DNA of 64,000 nt from Saprospiraceae bacterium (GTDB lineage: Bacteria; Bacteroidota; Bacteroidia; Chitinophagales; Saprospiraceae): assembly GCA_016708265.1 (NCBI GenBank), contig JADJGA010000003.1, forward strand, positions 186,001 to 250,000, written 5' to 3'. A program made the position numbers and the translations under genes. Shown piece after piece: positions 10,160 through 19,463 of the stretch (position 1 is the first letter of the stretch; each line of letters starts with the position of its first letter). The notes beneath the pieces were generated by a model. It did not search any database, was not told the origin of the DNA, and saw only the letters and a program-made list of their open reading frames with translations.

Positions 10160-12287
10160 TTATTCCAGTGTCAAAGTAATATTCTGGTGATTTAACCTGG
10201 TATATGGTGCAACTGATTGTAAAGCAACCTTACCATAACCCTGAATTTTCACCTTCAATCCAAGACTTTCCATTATATAAACTGCATCTCTTACTCCCAT
10301 CCCTCTAACATCCGGCACCAGTTTACTCTGATATTTATATCCTTTTACAACTACATTTCTTCCTTCTTCTCCTATCTCGCTCCATCTCGAATTACCGGAA
10401 GATTTAAAAGGTACCAGACTATGTCTGAATATTTCCTTAAAATCCTTTGAATAACCGGAACCATAGCCCGGCAACTCCGCAGAAGCAATTCCTTTATTTG
10501 GAGTTACTGTGTTTCTCGCAACATCAATTGCCTGAAGTGACAGGATCTTTTCCACTATATTTTTAAAAACAGGTACTGCTACCTGGCTTGCATAATACAA
10601 ATGCTTTGGATTCCTGTAGAAAACTACTATTATAGAGTATTTCGGATCATCAGCCGGGAAATATCCTGCAAAAGTTGAATTGTATTCCATATCCTGACCT
10701 TCCTTAACCACTCCAATCTGTGCAGTTCCTGTTTTTCCGGCAATTTTTACACCTACATCTTTCAGACTTACTGCCGTACCTTCCTGAACAACACCTTCAA
10801 GAAATCTCCTCAAAGTCGCAATTGACTGATCAGAAGCAATTTTTCCGATAATGACTTCAGGCTTAATCTCAATAGTCTCTTCATGCTTCACAATCTTATC
10901 TACCAGATATGGTTTCATCATTCGTCCACCATTTGCAATTGCATTGTAGAAACATAGAATCTGAATTGGAGTATATTCCGTTTCATATCCATGTGCCATC
11001 CATGGAATTGTGGTATAATAAAAATCATTTTTATCACGTTCAGGGTCTTTCAATACCGGCCTGACTTCTCCAATCAGATCTATTCCGGTCAGTCTGCCTA
11101 ACCCGAAAGATTTCATTTTACTGATAAATTTCTTTCTATCCTGCAAAGTCTGATTATAAAAATGATTCGACAACTTAGCCATAGCCACATTTGATGAATG
11201 AACCACAGCATCTCTGAATGTAACAGGTTGACCATGTCCAAAATCTTCATCATCCCTGACAATATCGCCTCTAAAACTCTTTCTTCCATGCTCAATATCC
11301 ACCAGATCATCTGCCTTCATAAAACCATCATCGAGTAAAGCTAGTGCAGTTGCACCTTTCATAACCGATCCGGGAGCATATTTATGGCTTATCGCATAAT
11401 TTTTAACTTCTTTATATGTGCTGTCAGTGTCAACCGAAAGATTTGTCATTGCCAAAATTTTCCTGTTTTCACTTCCATTACTATACCTACACCCGCTTCA
11501 GAACGCGTAATCTGGAGTTGTTTCATTATTTCTTCATGTACTATGTCCTGAATTCTTATATCCAGATTTGAAATTATGTCTGCACCCTTAGCCAGATTTA
11601 TGTTGTCAATCTCCAGCATAGGTATCCAATACCCACCAGGAAGTTTTTTCATCAGACTTCTTATTGTTTCGCCTTTCAAATATTGATTATAGGATCCTTC
11701 GATACCTATTTTGCTTGAATTTTGTCTATCAAGGCCAATTGTTCTACCTGCCATTTCCTGAAAAGGTTTGATCCGTGTTGTTTTTCTTTCAATTATCAAA
11801 CCACCCCTTACCTGGCCCAATCTGAACAATGGAAATTCTTTCAATTTCATCAGCTCTTCAAATCGTATATTCCTCTTTAACAGGTAAAAACTCATTCCTT
11901 TTTTCTTTTGCTTTTACCTTCTTTCCTGTTCTTTTTTAGTTCTGCCCTCCATTGCCATGCACTTTTGTCCGGCCTTGTATATTTAGCAAGATAATAACTC
12001 AGACTATCTATATTCTTGTTAAAATTATCATCTGTCGGTGAAAGCAGATCCATCCTTACATCGAAAAGCGGAGATGAAGCAGCCAGTATATTGCCATCAG
12101 CTGAGTATATATTTCCCCTGTCTCCTTCCATCACCTTCCATTTCACATTATTCGCTATCTTAGACCTCCATTTATCACCCTCAATAATATTTACATAAAA
12201 TACTTTTGCTATGATCCAGAAACTCAGGAACACAAAGAACATCATCACAATATAAACTCTTGCCAGGAGCTCGTTCCTTTTATTCAT
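10160..12287 (-). CDS. ftsI: FtsI/PBP2-type transpeptidase with PASTA domain (two frameshifts in this sequence)
   Basis: Class B penicillin-binding protein that cross-links septal peptidoglycan with FtsW. As given, the gene is in three overlapping frames. One added base in the T6 run at 11899-11904 and one near 11458-11461 restore a single 709-aa protein, a normal length for the family. It has an N-terminal membrane anchor (about 12-32), a dimerisation domain and a transpeptidase domain with the active-site motif SVMK (in YAPGSVMKG), SSN and KTGT, then one C-terminal PASTA domain (PDVRGMGVRDAVY). All catalytic motifs are intact, and loss of an essential gene in an otherwise healthy operon is unlikely. 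I therefore treat it as functional with sequence errors. Confidence 0.9.
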
Positions 12288-12299
12288 AGCTTAAAACAA

Positions 12300-12584
12300 T
12301 CAGTTTTTTTCATTTTTTAATACCTGAGGAGCCTTTGTAGTCTGCTTCAAACCTTTGTCCAGCACTTTCTTTTCTATTATAGAAGGTGCACTTGTATACA
12401 ATAAGCTTTGCTTTACATCCATGTATTTATATCTCAAAGTCTCAACTTCTTTTTCCATCTTTTCAATCTTTATCATTTTCCTTTCTGCCAAGTGTACATT
12501 TGTAATATACAGCACACACAGGAAAGCAATAAAAACTATAAAAGATAAATTTTTAATCAATAAATTCAACCAGTTTTTGTTCAT
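12300..12584 (-). CDS. ftsL: FtsL-like divisome protein
   Basis: Small bitopic membrane protein of 94 aa with one helix (about 12-31) and a coiled-coil heptad stretch (about 38-62), then a short extracytoplasmic tail. FtsL works with FtsB and FtsQ to activate FtsWI. Primary sequence is poorly conserved, so the call depends on size, topology and position between rsmH and ftsI, the standard site. It lies 12 nt upstream of ftsI. Confidence 0.8.
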   Translation of the reverse strand: MNKNWLNLLIKNLSFIVFIAFLCVLYITNVHLAERKMIKIEKMEKEVETLRYKYMDVKQSLLYTSAPSIIEKKVLDKGLKQTTKAPQVLKNEKN

Positions 12585-12605
12585 AATATAAAGAATTTAA
12601 AAAAT

Positions 12606-13510
12606 CTATAATTTTTCTGCAATTCTTAATTTTGCGCTTCTGGACCTCGGATTTAAAACCAATTCATTATCATCCGGAACAACTATCCCTTTAACTATTT
12701 CTTTAAATCCGGATGTGTTTTTACCATAATTATCATAATCCGTTAGCCCGCCTGGAGAACCTTTTTTATAAGGTTCTTAACCAGCCTGTCTTCCAGTGAG
12801 TGATAACTTATCACCGACAATCTGCCTCCCTGATCCAGGGCTTTGGAAGTTTCAGCTAACATTTCTGAAAGAGCATTCATTTCATCGTTAACCTCAATTC
12901 TGAGAGCCTGAAAAACCTGGGATAAATATTTCATCCGGTTTCCCATGATCACACCCTGAATACTCTTCATAAATCCATCCGACCTTGAAAATACCAGCCT
13001 TTGCCGGTCGTTAATAATTTTCTTTGCAAGTTGCCTTGAGTTTCTTATTTCTCCATATTCCGAAAAAACCCTTATCAAATCCTCCTCTGAATATCCGTTT
13101 AACACATCTGCAGCTGAGATTTCCTGATCCCGGCTCATCCTCATATCAAGCTCCTGATCTACTCTGTATGAAAATCCTCTGGTCTTTTCGTCCAGCTGAT
13201 ATGAAGATACCCCTAAATCTGCAAGAATTCCATCAACCTTAAAAATATCATACAGCCTGAGAAATTTCCTGAAATATCTGAAATTAGTTTCAATTAAAAT
13301 CAATCTTTTATCTTCAATTTTATTAACAACAGCATCAAGGTCCTGATCAAATGAGTAAAGAATACTATCAGCCCCCATCAATTCCAGAATACGTTCGGAA
13401 TGACCTCCGCCACCATATGTCAGATCTACAAAAACCTGCTGCTTTTTTTTATTAATTGCCAGTCCTTCAACTGATTTTTCAAGCAAAACAGGTACATGGT
13501 ATTCATTCAT
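12606..13510 (-). CDS. rsmH: RsmH, 16S rRNA m4C1402 methyltransferase (frameshift in this sequence)
   Basis: SAM-dependent enzyme (MraW) that N4-methylates C1402 of 16S rRNA. The intact frame stops early at 12743 after 255 aa. Adding one base to the T6 run at 12762-12767 restores 301 aa, including the conserved family ending with NPRSRSAKLRIAEKL. The SAM-binding loop VDLTYGGGGHSERIL is at 28-42. The start overlaps the end of mraZ by 8 nt. The downstream coding sequence is perfectly preserved in the shifted frame, so a base-call error is the simplest explanation. Confidence 0.93.
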
Positions 13511-13973
13511 GTTCTGTTGACTCCAAATTATTTAAGTTGCTAATACTCTCCATTATTTCACCAAAGTTGTCAGGCTCTTTCTCAAGAGAATCAAGATATG
13601 CATTTGCATCCCACAATTCTATCTGCTCATTGTATGCAAATAGAACTACATCTTTTTCCACTGAAGCGTATTCCAGTAATGCTGACGGGATTAAAACTCT
13701 CTCAATATTGTCGAGTTCCAATTCAGACGCACCACGATAAAAATACCGTATTGCCTGCCTTTCTTTACTTTTGTTAATGTTAAGTCGATTGATTTCTTTC
13801 GTCTTTCTTTCCCAAACATCTTTGGGATAGAGCATCAAGTGTTTTTCGTACCCTCTGTTAATGACCAATGGAAGAGCCACGTCATGGTTTAGCTGACGGA
13901 TCAGGTCTTTGGGAAGTTTAATCCTGCCCTTTTCATCAATCTTAATTCGATATTCTCCTTTTAGATTGTACAT
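13503..13973 (-). CDS. mraZ: MraZ, dcw-cluster transcriptional regulator
   Basis: DNA-binding protein of the SpoVT/AbrB (swapped-hairpin) fold that forms rings and controls its own dcw operon in several bacteria. The 156-aa protein has two tandem repeats with the family DxxxR motif: DEKGR (13-17) and DNIER (88-92). It is the first gene of the operon. A promoter and a perfect 16-bp inverted repeat lie directly upstream. Confidence 0.93.
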   Translation of the reverse strand: MYNLKGEYRIKIDEKGRIKLPKDLIRQLNHDVALPLVINRGYEKHLMLYPKDVWERKTKEINRLNINKSKERQAIRYFYRGASELELDNIERVLIPSALLEYASVEKDVVLFAYNEQIELWDANAYLDSLEKEPDNFGEIMESISNLNNLESTEHE

Positions 13974-14000
13974 TCAAACACTCTCAGTTGTTTTATAAAG

Positions 14001-14034
14001 CAAAAGTACCACAAATTTCCATAATAATACACAA
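14001..14034 (-). promoter_or_regulatory. Probable mraZ/dcw promoter
   Basis: On the minus strand TACTTTTG (14001-14008) matches the Bacteroidota -7 box TAnnTTTG. A TTG (14032-14034) lies 23 nt upstream. The -7 box ends 27 nt before the mraZ ATG. The -33 element falls inside an inverted repeat. Confidence 0.5.
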
Positions 14035-14079
14035 ATTAACATTTTTTTTCTAAAAATATTAAGAAAAATGTTAATTTGT
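14031..14079. promoter_or_regulatory. Perfect 16-bp inverted repeat upstream of mraZ
   Basis: ACAAATTAACATTTTT (14031-14046) is repeated inverted at 14064-14079 with a 17-nt AT-rich loop. It covers the -33 element of the predicted mraZ promoter, so it could be an operator; it could also work as a terminator for either direction. It does not resemble the GTGGG-type direct repeats described for MraZ in other bacteria. Confidence 0.5.
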
Positions 14080-14420
14080 TAATTCATATAAGCAAATTGT
14101 TTACACATTATGGTTTTTTTGCTTATTTTAGCATAATTTGCCTGACAACTGAAAAATGTTCCTGGATTATAAAAACACAAATATAAATTATAAAAAATTA
14201 TCATGTATAAAATATTATAAAAAAATTAATAAAACATTAATAATTTAAATATATATAATTTTATGAGTTACTGGGTAGGAAGAATTTACAATTCCAGGTT
14301 TCTTTAAGATCAATTTGAATTCTTAAAACTTAAATGCAGGCAGACAGTTATAAAACTTTGAGAAAAATGTAAAATAAAAAACTCAAAATGAAAAATATTA
14401 AATTGTACAAGATTAAAAGC
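14080..14420. other. AT-rich intergenic stretch without a recognisable gene
   Basis: About 340 nt between the dcw promoter region and the broken rhodanese gene. It has many stops in all frames and no hairpin or promoter that I can support. Confidence 0.5.
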
Positions 14421-14755
14421 TTATTCTATTTCATATCCAAGTTCCTGCCAGCCTTCCAGACCATCTGAGATGTTGTAGATTTCACCATTGAATCTGGCAT
14501 CTTTCAGTTTCTCGACAACTGACTGGGTTCTGATACCAAATCCGCAGTAAATGAAAATAGCTTCTTTTTAAGGTAATTTAGCAATTTCAGGTGGGAATTT
14601 TTTATAGAAGGATCTACACTTACGGCTCCCGGTATGTGACCAAGTAAATATTTATTGCCATCTCTGGCATCAATGACAACGCAGTTTTCCTTTTTATAAC
14701 TCTCAATCAGTTGAAGCAAATCTTTAGCACTGATCCTCTTTACTGTTTTACTCAT
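14421..14755 (-). pseudogene. Rhodanese-like sulfurtransferase, broken
   Basis: Single-domain rhodanese of about 111 codons starting at ATG 14755 (MSKTVKRISAKDLL). The open frame leaves the family after DPSIKN because one base is missing in the T6 run at 14598-14603. In the restored frame the sequence continues FPPEIAKLP, then hits an in-frame TAA (complement of 14568-14570), then KEAIFIYCGFGIRTQS with the active-site Cys, and ends GWQELGYEIE before the stop at 14421. The stop codon is a substitution, not a homopolymer slip. Two independent lesions make a true pseudogene more likely than for the other frameshifted genes here. Confidence 0.75.
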
Positions 14756-14847
14756 AAGTATTTCCTGTTTAAAAAATATAAAATCACACAATAATATATA
14801 TACATTTACTTAATATTTATTAATCCTCATATTTACCTGATCTTTTA

Positions 14848-14878
14848 TTGTAAACTAAACTTTTTGTTTTTAATTTCG
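14848..14878 (+). promoter_or_regulatory. Probable thiL promoter
   Basis: TTG (14848-14850), a 20-nt spacer, then TAATTTCG (14871-14878), one mismatch from TAnnTTTG, ending 26 nt before the thiL ATG. Confidence 0.45.
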
Positions 14879-14904
14879 TATGTAAATATATAAATAAAAT
14901 ATAG

Positions 14905-15936
14905 ATGGAAGAAATAAAAAGAACTGAAATAAGTGTATTGGGAGAATTTTCTTTGATTGACAGATTAACTAAAAATTTTAAGTTAAAGAATAGATCTTCG
15001 ATAAAAGGTGTGGGTGATGATGCTGCTGTACTTGATCATGAGGGATACAGAACCATCGTTTCAACCGATCTGCTGGTAGAAGGTATACATTTTGACCTGT
15101 CGTATTTTCCTCTGAGGCATCTTGGATTCAAATCAGTGATCGCAAACCTTTCAGATATCTATGCCATGAATGCTACCCCAAAACAGATAACGGTATCTAT
15201 CGCACTGTCCAACAGATTTCCTGTTGAAGCTATGGATGAATTGTATTTTGGAATCCAAACAGCCTGTGAAGCCTACAATGTCGATCTGGTAGGTGGTGAT
15301 ACAACATCATCCAGGTCGGGACTGATAATCAGCATCACTGCACTTGGCATAGCACCTGAAAAAGATATTGTTTACCGCTCAGGGGCAGGAATTGGTGACC
15401 TGATCTGTGTTTCAGGGGATCTTGGTGCATCATATCTCGGATTGCAGATACTGGAAAGGGAAAGGAGGCTACAGGAAGAGAATCCGGAAATTCAAATCGA
15501 CCTCGAAGATCAAAAATATATAATTGGCAGATTTTTAAAACCGGAAACCAGGCCTGATATTATAGAAGCTTTCAAAGATCAGGGAATAAAACCTACATCA
15601 ATGATAGACATTTCTGATGGCCTTGCTTCTGAGATCATGCATATATGTAAAAATTCAGGGACCGGTGCTGTCATTTATGAGAAAGAAGTGCCAATAGCGA
15701 TTGAAACCCAGCAGATGGCAATAAAATTCAATATTGATCCTATCACAGCAGCACTGAGCGGAGGTGAAGATTATGAGTTGCTATTTACAATACAACCAGA
15801 GGATTTAGATAAAGTGAAATTGATATATGATGTAAAAATAATAGGTGTAATAAAAGATCCGGAATATGGAATAAACCTCATGTCATCGGGAGGAAAAATA
15901 CATGAGATCACGGCACAAGGCTGGAGACATTTCTGA
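14905..15936 (+). CDS. thiL: Thiamine-monophosphate kinase ThiL
   Basis: Catalyses the last step of thiamine diphosphate synthesis: ATP-dependent phosphorylation of thiamine monophosphate. The 343-aa protein is of the PurM/AIR-synthase-like fold. It has the N-terminal GVGDDAAVL (35-43), which contributes to Mg-ATP binding, then STDLLVEGIHFD, VGGDTTSS and the C-terminal SGGEDYELLF. Length and motifs are normal and the frame is intact. It is divergent from the rhodanese pseudogene and convergent with the membrane-protein array, whose last gene ends 10 nt away. Confidence 0.94.
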   Translation: MEEIKRTEISVLGEFSLIDRLTKNFKLKNRSSIKGVGDDAAVLDHEGYRTIVSTDLLVEGIHFDLSYFPLRHLGFKSVIANLSDIYAMNATPKQITVSIALSNRFPVEAMDELYFGIQTACEAYNVDLVGGDTTSSRSGLIISITALGIAPEKDIVYRSGAGIGDLICVSGDLGASYLGLQILERERRLQEENPEIQIDLEDQKYIIGRFLKPETRPDIIEAFKDQGIKPTSMIDISDGLASEIMHICKNSGTGAVIYEKEVPIAIETQQMAIKFNIDPITAALSGGEDYELLFTIQPEDLDKVKLIYDVKIIGVIKDPEYGINLMSSGGKIHEITAQGWRHF

Positions 15937-15946
15937 TCAGGTATAT

Positions 15947-16276
15947 CTATTTATGTTTATCAATTATACCATCAAGATAAGAAGGATCATGCTTTTTCCA
16001 ATGATCTATTGATTCATCATAGGTCTTTTTCATTCCCACGAGTTCCCATATCGTCGTAAAATAATAAAAGATAAATGAAACCAAAAAGAATAATAAGAAT
16101 TCCAGAAAATTCAAATCGGGGAACAACCTGTCTTTTGAAATCAGGTTAATAAAATAGAACCAGGCTGGTATCCAAAAAGCAAAGAAAATTGATCTTTTGA
16201 ATGCTTCTTTTCTGATCTTTTTTTTATCAAAAGTGCTGTACCACTTCAGGAATTTTTTGTCGTATGTGATTGCCAT
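15947..16276 (-). CDS. Small two-helix membrane protein, tandem paralog 1 (unrecognised family)
   Basis: A 109-aa protein, last in a five-gene minus-strand array of paralogs. I do not recognise the family. It begins MAITYDKKFLKWYS, has a basic stretch, two hydrophobic segments (about 30-47 and 57-75) and ends with the shared motif YDESIDHWKKHDPSYLDG. The short connection between helices suggests a hairpin in the inner membrane with both ends on the same side, probably cytoplasmic because the flanks are rich in lysine. The first 14 residues are identical to paralog 2, which points to recent duplication. Function is unknown. Confidence 0.75.
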   Translation of the reverse strand: MAITYDKKFLKWYSTFDKKKIRKEAFKRSIFFAFWIPAWFYFINLISKDRLFPDLNFLEFLLFFLVSFIFYYFTTIWELVGMKKTYDESIDHWKKHDPSYLDGIIDKHK

Positions 16277-16287
16277 ATTAACACATT

Positions 16288-16614
16288 TTAAGTCCTTCCA
16301 ATTATACTTTCTATGAAATCAGGATCGTTCACTTTAAAATAATTTACTGATTCATCATAAGTCTTTCTTTGTTTCTTGATTTTATTAATTTTTTGAAAAT
16401 AAAATATGGTAAAAATAATCAGTCCAACGAACAGATAAAGAAAAGTTTTGCCTAAATTGAACTTATAATTATTGATAACAAAATCAAAAAAAATTAAAAG
16501 TACAGGGTAGTTTATCGAATGAATGATTGCTCTGATAATTGCTGCTTTTCTGATCTTCTTTGAATCAAGTGTGCTGTACCACTTGAGGAATTTTTTGTCG
16601 TATGTGATTGCCAT
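16288..16614 (-). CDS. Small two-helix membrane protein, tandem paralog 2
   Basis: A 108-aa member of the array. It has the same N-terminus as paralog 1 (MAITYDKKFLKWYS), two hydrophobic segments (about 30-47 and 54-72) and the C-terminal motif YDESVNYFKVNDPDFIES. It is 11 nt upstream of paralog 1 and 20 nt downstream of paralog 3, so they are probably co-transcribed. The ATG is preceded by TTAAT, as in the other copies. Confidence 0.75.
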   Translation of the reverse strand: MAITYDKKFLKWYSTLDSKKIRKAAIIRAIIHSINYPVLLIFFDFVINNYKFNLGKTFLYLFVGLIIFTIFYFQKINKIKKQRKTYDESVNYFKVNDPDFIESIIGRT

Positions 16615-16634
16615 ATTAATAATTCGTTTTGATT

Positions 16635-16979
16635 TTAATTTTCAATTTTCTCATATTTCTTTCCTCCAAAAAACGAAGGATCATGCTTTTCCCAGTAGTC
16701 AACAGAATTGTTATAAATTGATTTTATATTTTTGAAATTATACTTGTATAAAAAGTAATAAGGGATAAATGAAATAAATGAAACCCCAGAGGCTAGCAAC
16801 AAGTAATTCAGGATATTAATTTCTGTACTATCTTCTTTCAATAGGAACAATATAAAAGCATATACCGGTATATTGAAAAGGACACTCATAAATGCCTGTT
16901 TCCTAGCATATTTAATAACACCCTGGGATACCCATCTTTGCAGTTTGTCGAAATTCCTTTTATCAAAAGTTATGTCCAT
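16635..16979 (-). CDS. Small two-helix membrane protein, tandem paralog 3
   Basis: A 114-aa member of the array and the most diverged at the N-terminus (MDITFDKRNFDKLQRWVS). It keeps two hydrophobic segments (about 30-47 and 56-77) and the tail motif YNNSVDYWEKHDPSFFGG, followed by KYEKIEN, which it shares with paralog 4. It lies 14 nt downstream of paralog 4. Confidence 0.75.
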   Translation of the reverse strand: MDITFDKRNFDKLQRWVSQGVIKYARKQAFMSVLFNIPVYAFILFLLKEDSTEINILNYLLLASGVSFISFIPYYFLYKYNFKNIKSIYNNSVDYWEKHDPSFFGGKKYEKIEN

Positions 16980-16993
16980 AACAAGAATTAAAG

Positions 16994-17326
16994 CTATTCA
17001 ATTTTTTCAAATTTTTGATCTTGAAAAAACGCAGGATCATTTTTTTCCCAATATTCAATAGTTTCATTGATATCCCGTTTTTCCTGACTCCATTGACTTT
17101 TATAAACAAAATAATTGAAAACAAACATAAAAATCAGGTAGAAGAAAAATGGAAAAATAAAAGATCTTAATGATTTTTCATCATCCATAAAATAATTAAA
17201 TACCGTCATACCTGATGCAAAGAAAAATGCAATTAAAAAACTTATCACAAAAGAGTATTTTTCTTTACCCAATTTCATAAGTTTATATCTTCGCTTAAAT
17301 CCTTTTTTGTTATATGTGATTGCCAT
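16994..17326 (-). CDS. Small two-helix membrane protein, tandem paralog 4
   Basis: A 110-aa member of the array: MAITYNKKGFKRRYK start, two hydrophobic segments (about 25-45 and 54-73) and the tail INETIEYWEKNDPAFFQD ending KFEKIE. The tail motif [YE]-x-x-[ST]-[IV]-x-[YH]-[WF]-x-x-x-DP is common to all five copies and is the best family signature. Confidence 0.75.
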   Translation of the reverse strand: MAITYNKKGFKRRYKLMKLGKEKYSFVISFLIAFFFASGMTVFNYFMDDEKSLRSFIFPFFFYLIFMFVFNYFVYKSQWSQEKRDINETIEYWEKNDPAFFQDQKFEKIE

Positions 17327-17336
17327 ATTAAAATAT

Positions 17337-17709
17337 TTATTGTGTTATTATTACCGAATCTTCAGTGAAACGGATATTATATTTTTTATATTCTGTTCCA
17401 TCAAAAAATGATGGGTCATTAGAATTGTAATAGTCAATCGTATCATTAAAATCATACATAAGTTCTAAAAATGAATCTCTATTTGAAAAATAAGATAAAA
17501 TTGCACTAATGAAAAATATATAAACTATATTTAATCAAATCAAATAAATAATCATCACTCCAGAAATAAATACCAATTAAAACCAAAAGAAAATATATAG
17601 GATAGCTATAAGATTCATGTTTAAGTCTATAAAAAGCATAATAGTTTTTGCCCTGCCTTATCAATTCAGCAGCTTTCCTGAATTTTTTCTTATTGTGAAT
17701 AACAGCCAT
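17337..17709 (-). CDS. Small two-helix membrane protein, tandem paralog 5 (frameshift in this sequence)
   Basis: First gene of the array in transcription order, starting MAVIHNKKKFRKAAEL. The open frame ends at 17506 after 67 aa inside the second hydrophobic segment. Removing one base from the A5 run at 17512-17516 restores about 123 aa with the shared tail FNDTIDYYNSNDPSFFDG, ending at 17337, 10 nt before paralog 4. The preserved tail argues for a sequence error or very recent damage. Confidence 0.65.
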
Positions 17710-17796
17710 ATTAAAACATGGATAAAAACATTACAAATATAGCAATTATTACGCATAAAAAATAAGGAGCGCGCAAATCGGAAAAAAATTATCAAA

Positions 17797-17831
17797 AATA
17801 AAGCCCGAAACTATGAGTTACGGGCTTTATT
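17797..17831 (-). terminator. Intrinsic terminator after the DUF4197 gene
   Basis: AATAAAGCCCG / CGGGCTTTATT, 11-bp arms with a 13-nt loop, followed on the minus strand by a T-rich tract. It separates the DUF4197 gene from the membrane-protein array. Confidence 0.8.
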
Positions 17832-17849
17832 GATCATTATTTTTTTTAA

Positions 17850-18557
17850 TTATTTATCCTGCAGACCAAATACTCTTTTCAGGAGATCTGTAGTCCTGGC
17901 AGCAAAGTTATTTCTTATATCCAGTTCTTTCTTTTCGACCATATCGAATACCCCGTCAAGAGCCTTTTTTGTAACGTAATCGTCCAGTTTTGGATTCATT
18001 TTCGTGATAAAGGGTATTTTATTGTAAGTGGTCACTGCATCAGACCAGTAATCAAGTGCATTGAACTTATTTAATGAGTTCACGATCACAGGGTTGAATT
18101 CGTTGTACAGACTATTATATGTAGTCCTGTGAAGGAACTGGGTAGCTGCATTTTTATCACCGAATAAAATATTCTTCACATCGGCAAATGTCATCTGACT
18201 GATGGCATTGATAAAAATAGGTTTGGCAGTTTTCACGGCATCTTCAGCAGCACGGTTGAGTTTCAGAGTGATCTCATTCTCCACCTTATCAAATCCGGGC
18301 ACTACTTTGAGTTTATCTGCAACTTTACGTGCCTCTTCAGGGAGAAATATCTTGTAGGGGCTGGTATAAAATCCGTTTTCAGCCGACAGATACGTCACTC
18401 CTGAATCAATACCTTTATTCAGAGCTTCTTTCAGACCTTTGTTAATTTCAAGGTCAGAAACCGGGGTCTGCCCTGCTGACTCCATTATCTTTTCTAATGT
18501 AGCAGGATCGCATGAGACTAATGAAACTGTGATAATAAACAAAAATAAAATTTTCAT
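17850..18557 (-). CDS. DUF4197 lipoprotein
   Basis: A 235-aa exported protein with a short signal ending in the lipobox VSLVSC (about Cys16), so it is probably lipid-anchored. The remainder is alpha-helical and matches the DUF4197 family by eye: INKGLKEALNKGIDSGV near 38-54, the region around AKPIFINAISQMTFAD, and a C-terminal AARTTDLLKRVFGLQDK. The biochemical role of this family is not known. It is followed by a strong terminator. The next gene upstream is an exported coiled-coil protein 47 nt away, so both may belong to one transcript. Confidence 0.8.
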   Translation of the reverse strand: MKILFLFIITVSLVSCDPATLEKIMESAGQTPVSDLEINKGLKEALNKGIDSGVTYLSAENGFYTSPYKIFLPEEARKVADKLKVVPGFDKVENEITLKLNRAAEDAVKTAKPIFINAISQMTFADVKNILFGDKNAATQFLHRTTYNSLYNEFNPVIVNSLNKFNALDYWSDAVTTYNKIPFITKMNPKLDDYVTKKALDGVFDMVEKKELDIRNNFAARTTDLLKRVFGLQDK

Positions 18558-18604
18558 TAAGATTTAATTTAATATTTAAAAAATTGATTTAATGTATGCT
18601 GGCA

Positions 18605-19266
18605 TTATTTGCCTACGTTATTATATTCTGTCTGAACATCTTTAACTTTCAGGGATTGCTGATTGATCTGTTTTTCAAGATCGCTCTGCATCAGCTCATT
18701 TGCCTTTATATCCTGTTCGGCTTTTATTATTTTCTCTTCGAAGCTTACAATCTTATCTTTGAGGTTCTTGTTATCTTTAACAGCACTTTTCAACTGGTCA
18801 TTCAGTTTTTCAAGTGCTTTCTCTTCGGTTTTCAGTCTTTGTTCTACTTTAAATTTTTCTACATAGATCACAAAATCCTTTACAAAGTCCACCCCACCCT
18901 GATACTCTGTCGGGTAATCTTTTTATTCAGGAAACCTGTTGCAAGATCAAAACTTATATCTACCCTTGCTCCGTCTGCAAATTCTTCGAATTTTGCATAC
19001 ACATCTACCGGATCGCCAGATTTAATCCTGTTGATTCTTACTCCTGCGCTGAAATGTTCCTTTGCTTTTGAATTATACTTGATCTTACCAAATTTGTCGA
19101 AATATTCTTTCCATAACTTTTCCACTTCCTTTGCTTTCATGTTTTTGATGTTGGCACTGAGGCAAGGTTGCATACCCAGACTGATATTTGACTGTCTTTC
19201 TGTAATTTGTGAAATAGCAATATTTATAAAGAATACTGCAGTAAGTAAAGTCAGGATTGTTCTCAT
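18605..19266 (-). CDS. Exported protein with C-terminal coiled coil (frameshift in this sequence)
   Basis: Two overlapping frames join into one 220-aa protein if one base is added to the T5 run at 18920-18924; the junction then reads KKDYPTEYQGGVDFVKDF. An N-terminal signal peptide (about 1-19, ending AISQ) is followed by a compact domain of about 100 residues that I do not recognise, then a long coiled coil (about 135-215) rich in Lys, Glu and Gln. It is probably periplasmic. No function can be assigned. Confidence 0.7.
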
Positions 19267-19463
19267 TTTTGTTTATTTTTAAGATTAATATAATAAAGTT
19301 TGATAAAAAAAATTCATGGAATGATCTGGTTAATAATTCCTGAATAATACATTAATAACACTTAAGACGTAAAAAAAGTCTTTAACGGCACATTAATTAA
19401 CAAAAAATTAATGAATTCAGATCAATCTTCAAAAATAATTCTTTAAAATACTCTGATCTTTTA

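Noticed and set aside
13974..14100. Classical MraZ box (repeated GTGGG)
   Set aside because: Only a weak AATTTGTG direct repeat is seen; the clear element is the inverted repeat reported separately.
18596..19282. 228-aa plus-strand ORF
   Set aside because: It lies opposite the exported coiled-coil gene, which has a signal peptide and a consistent frame. It is a shadow of low-complexity sequence.
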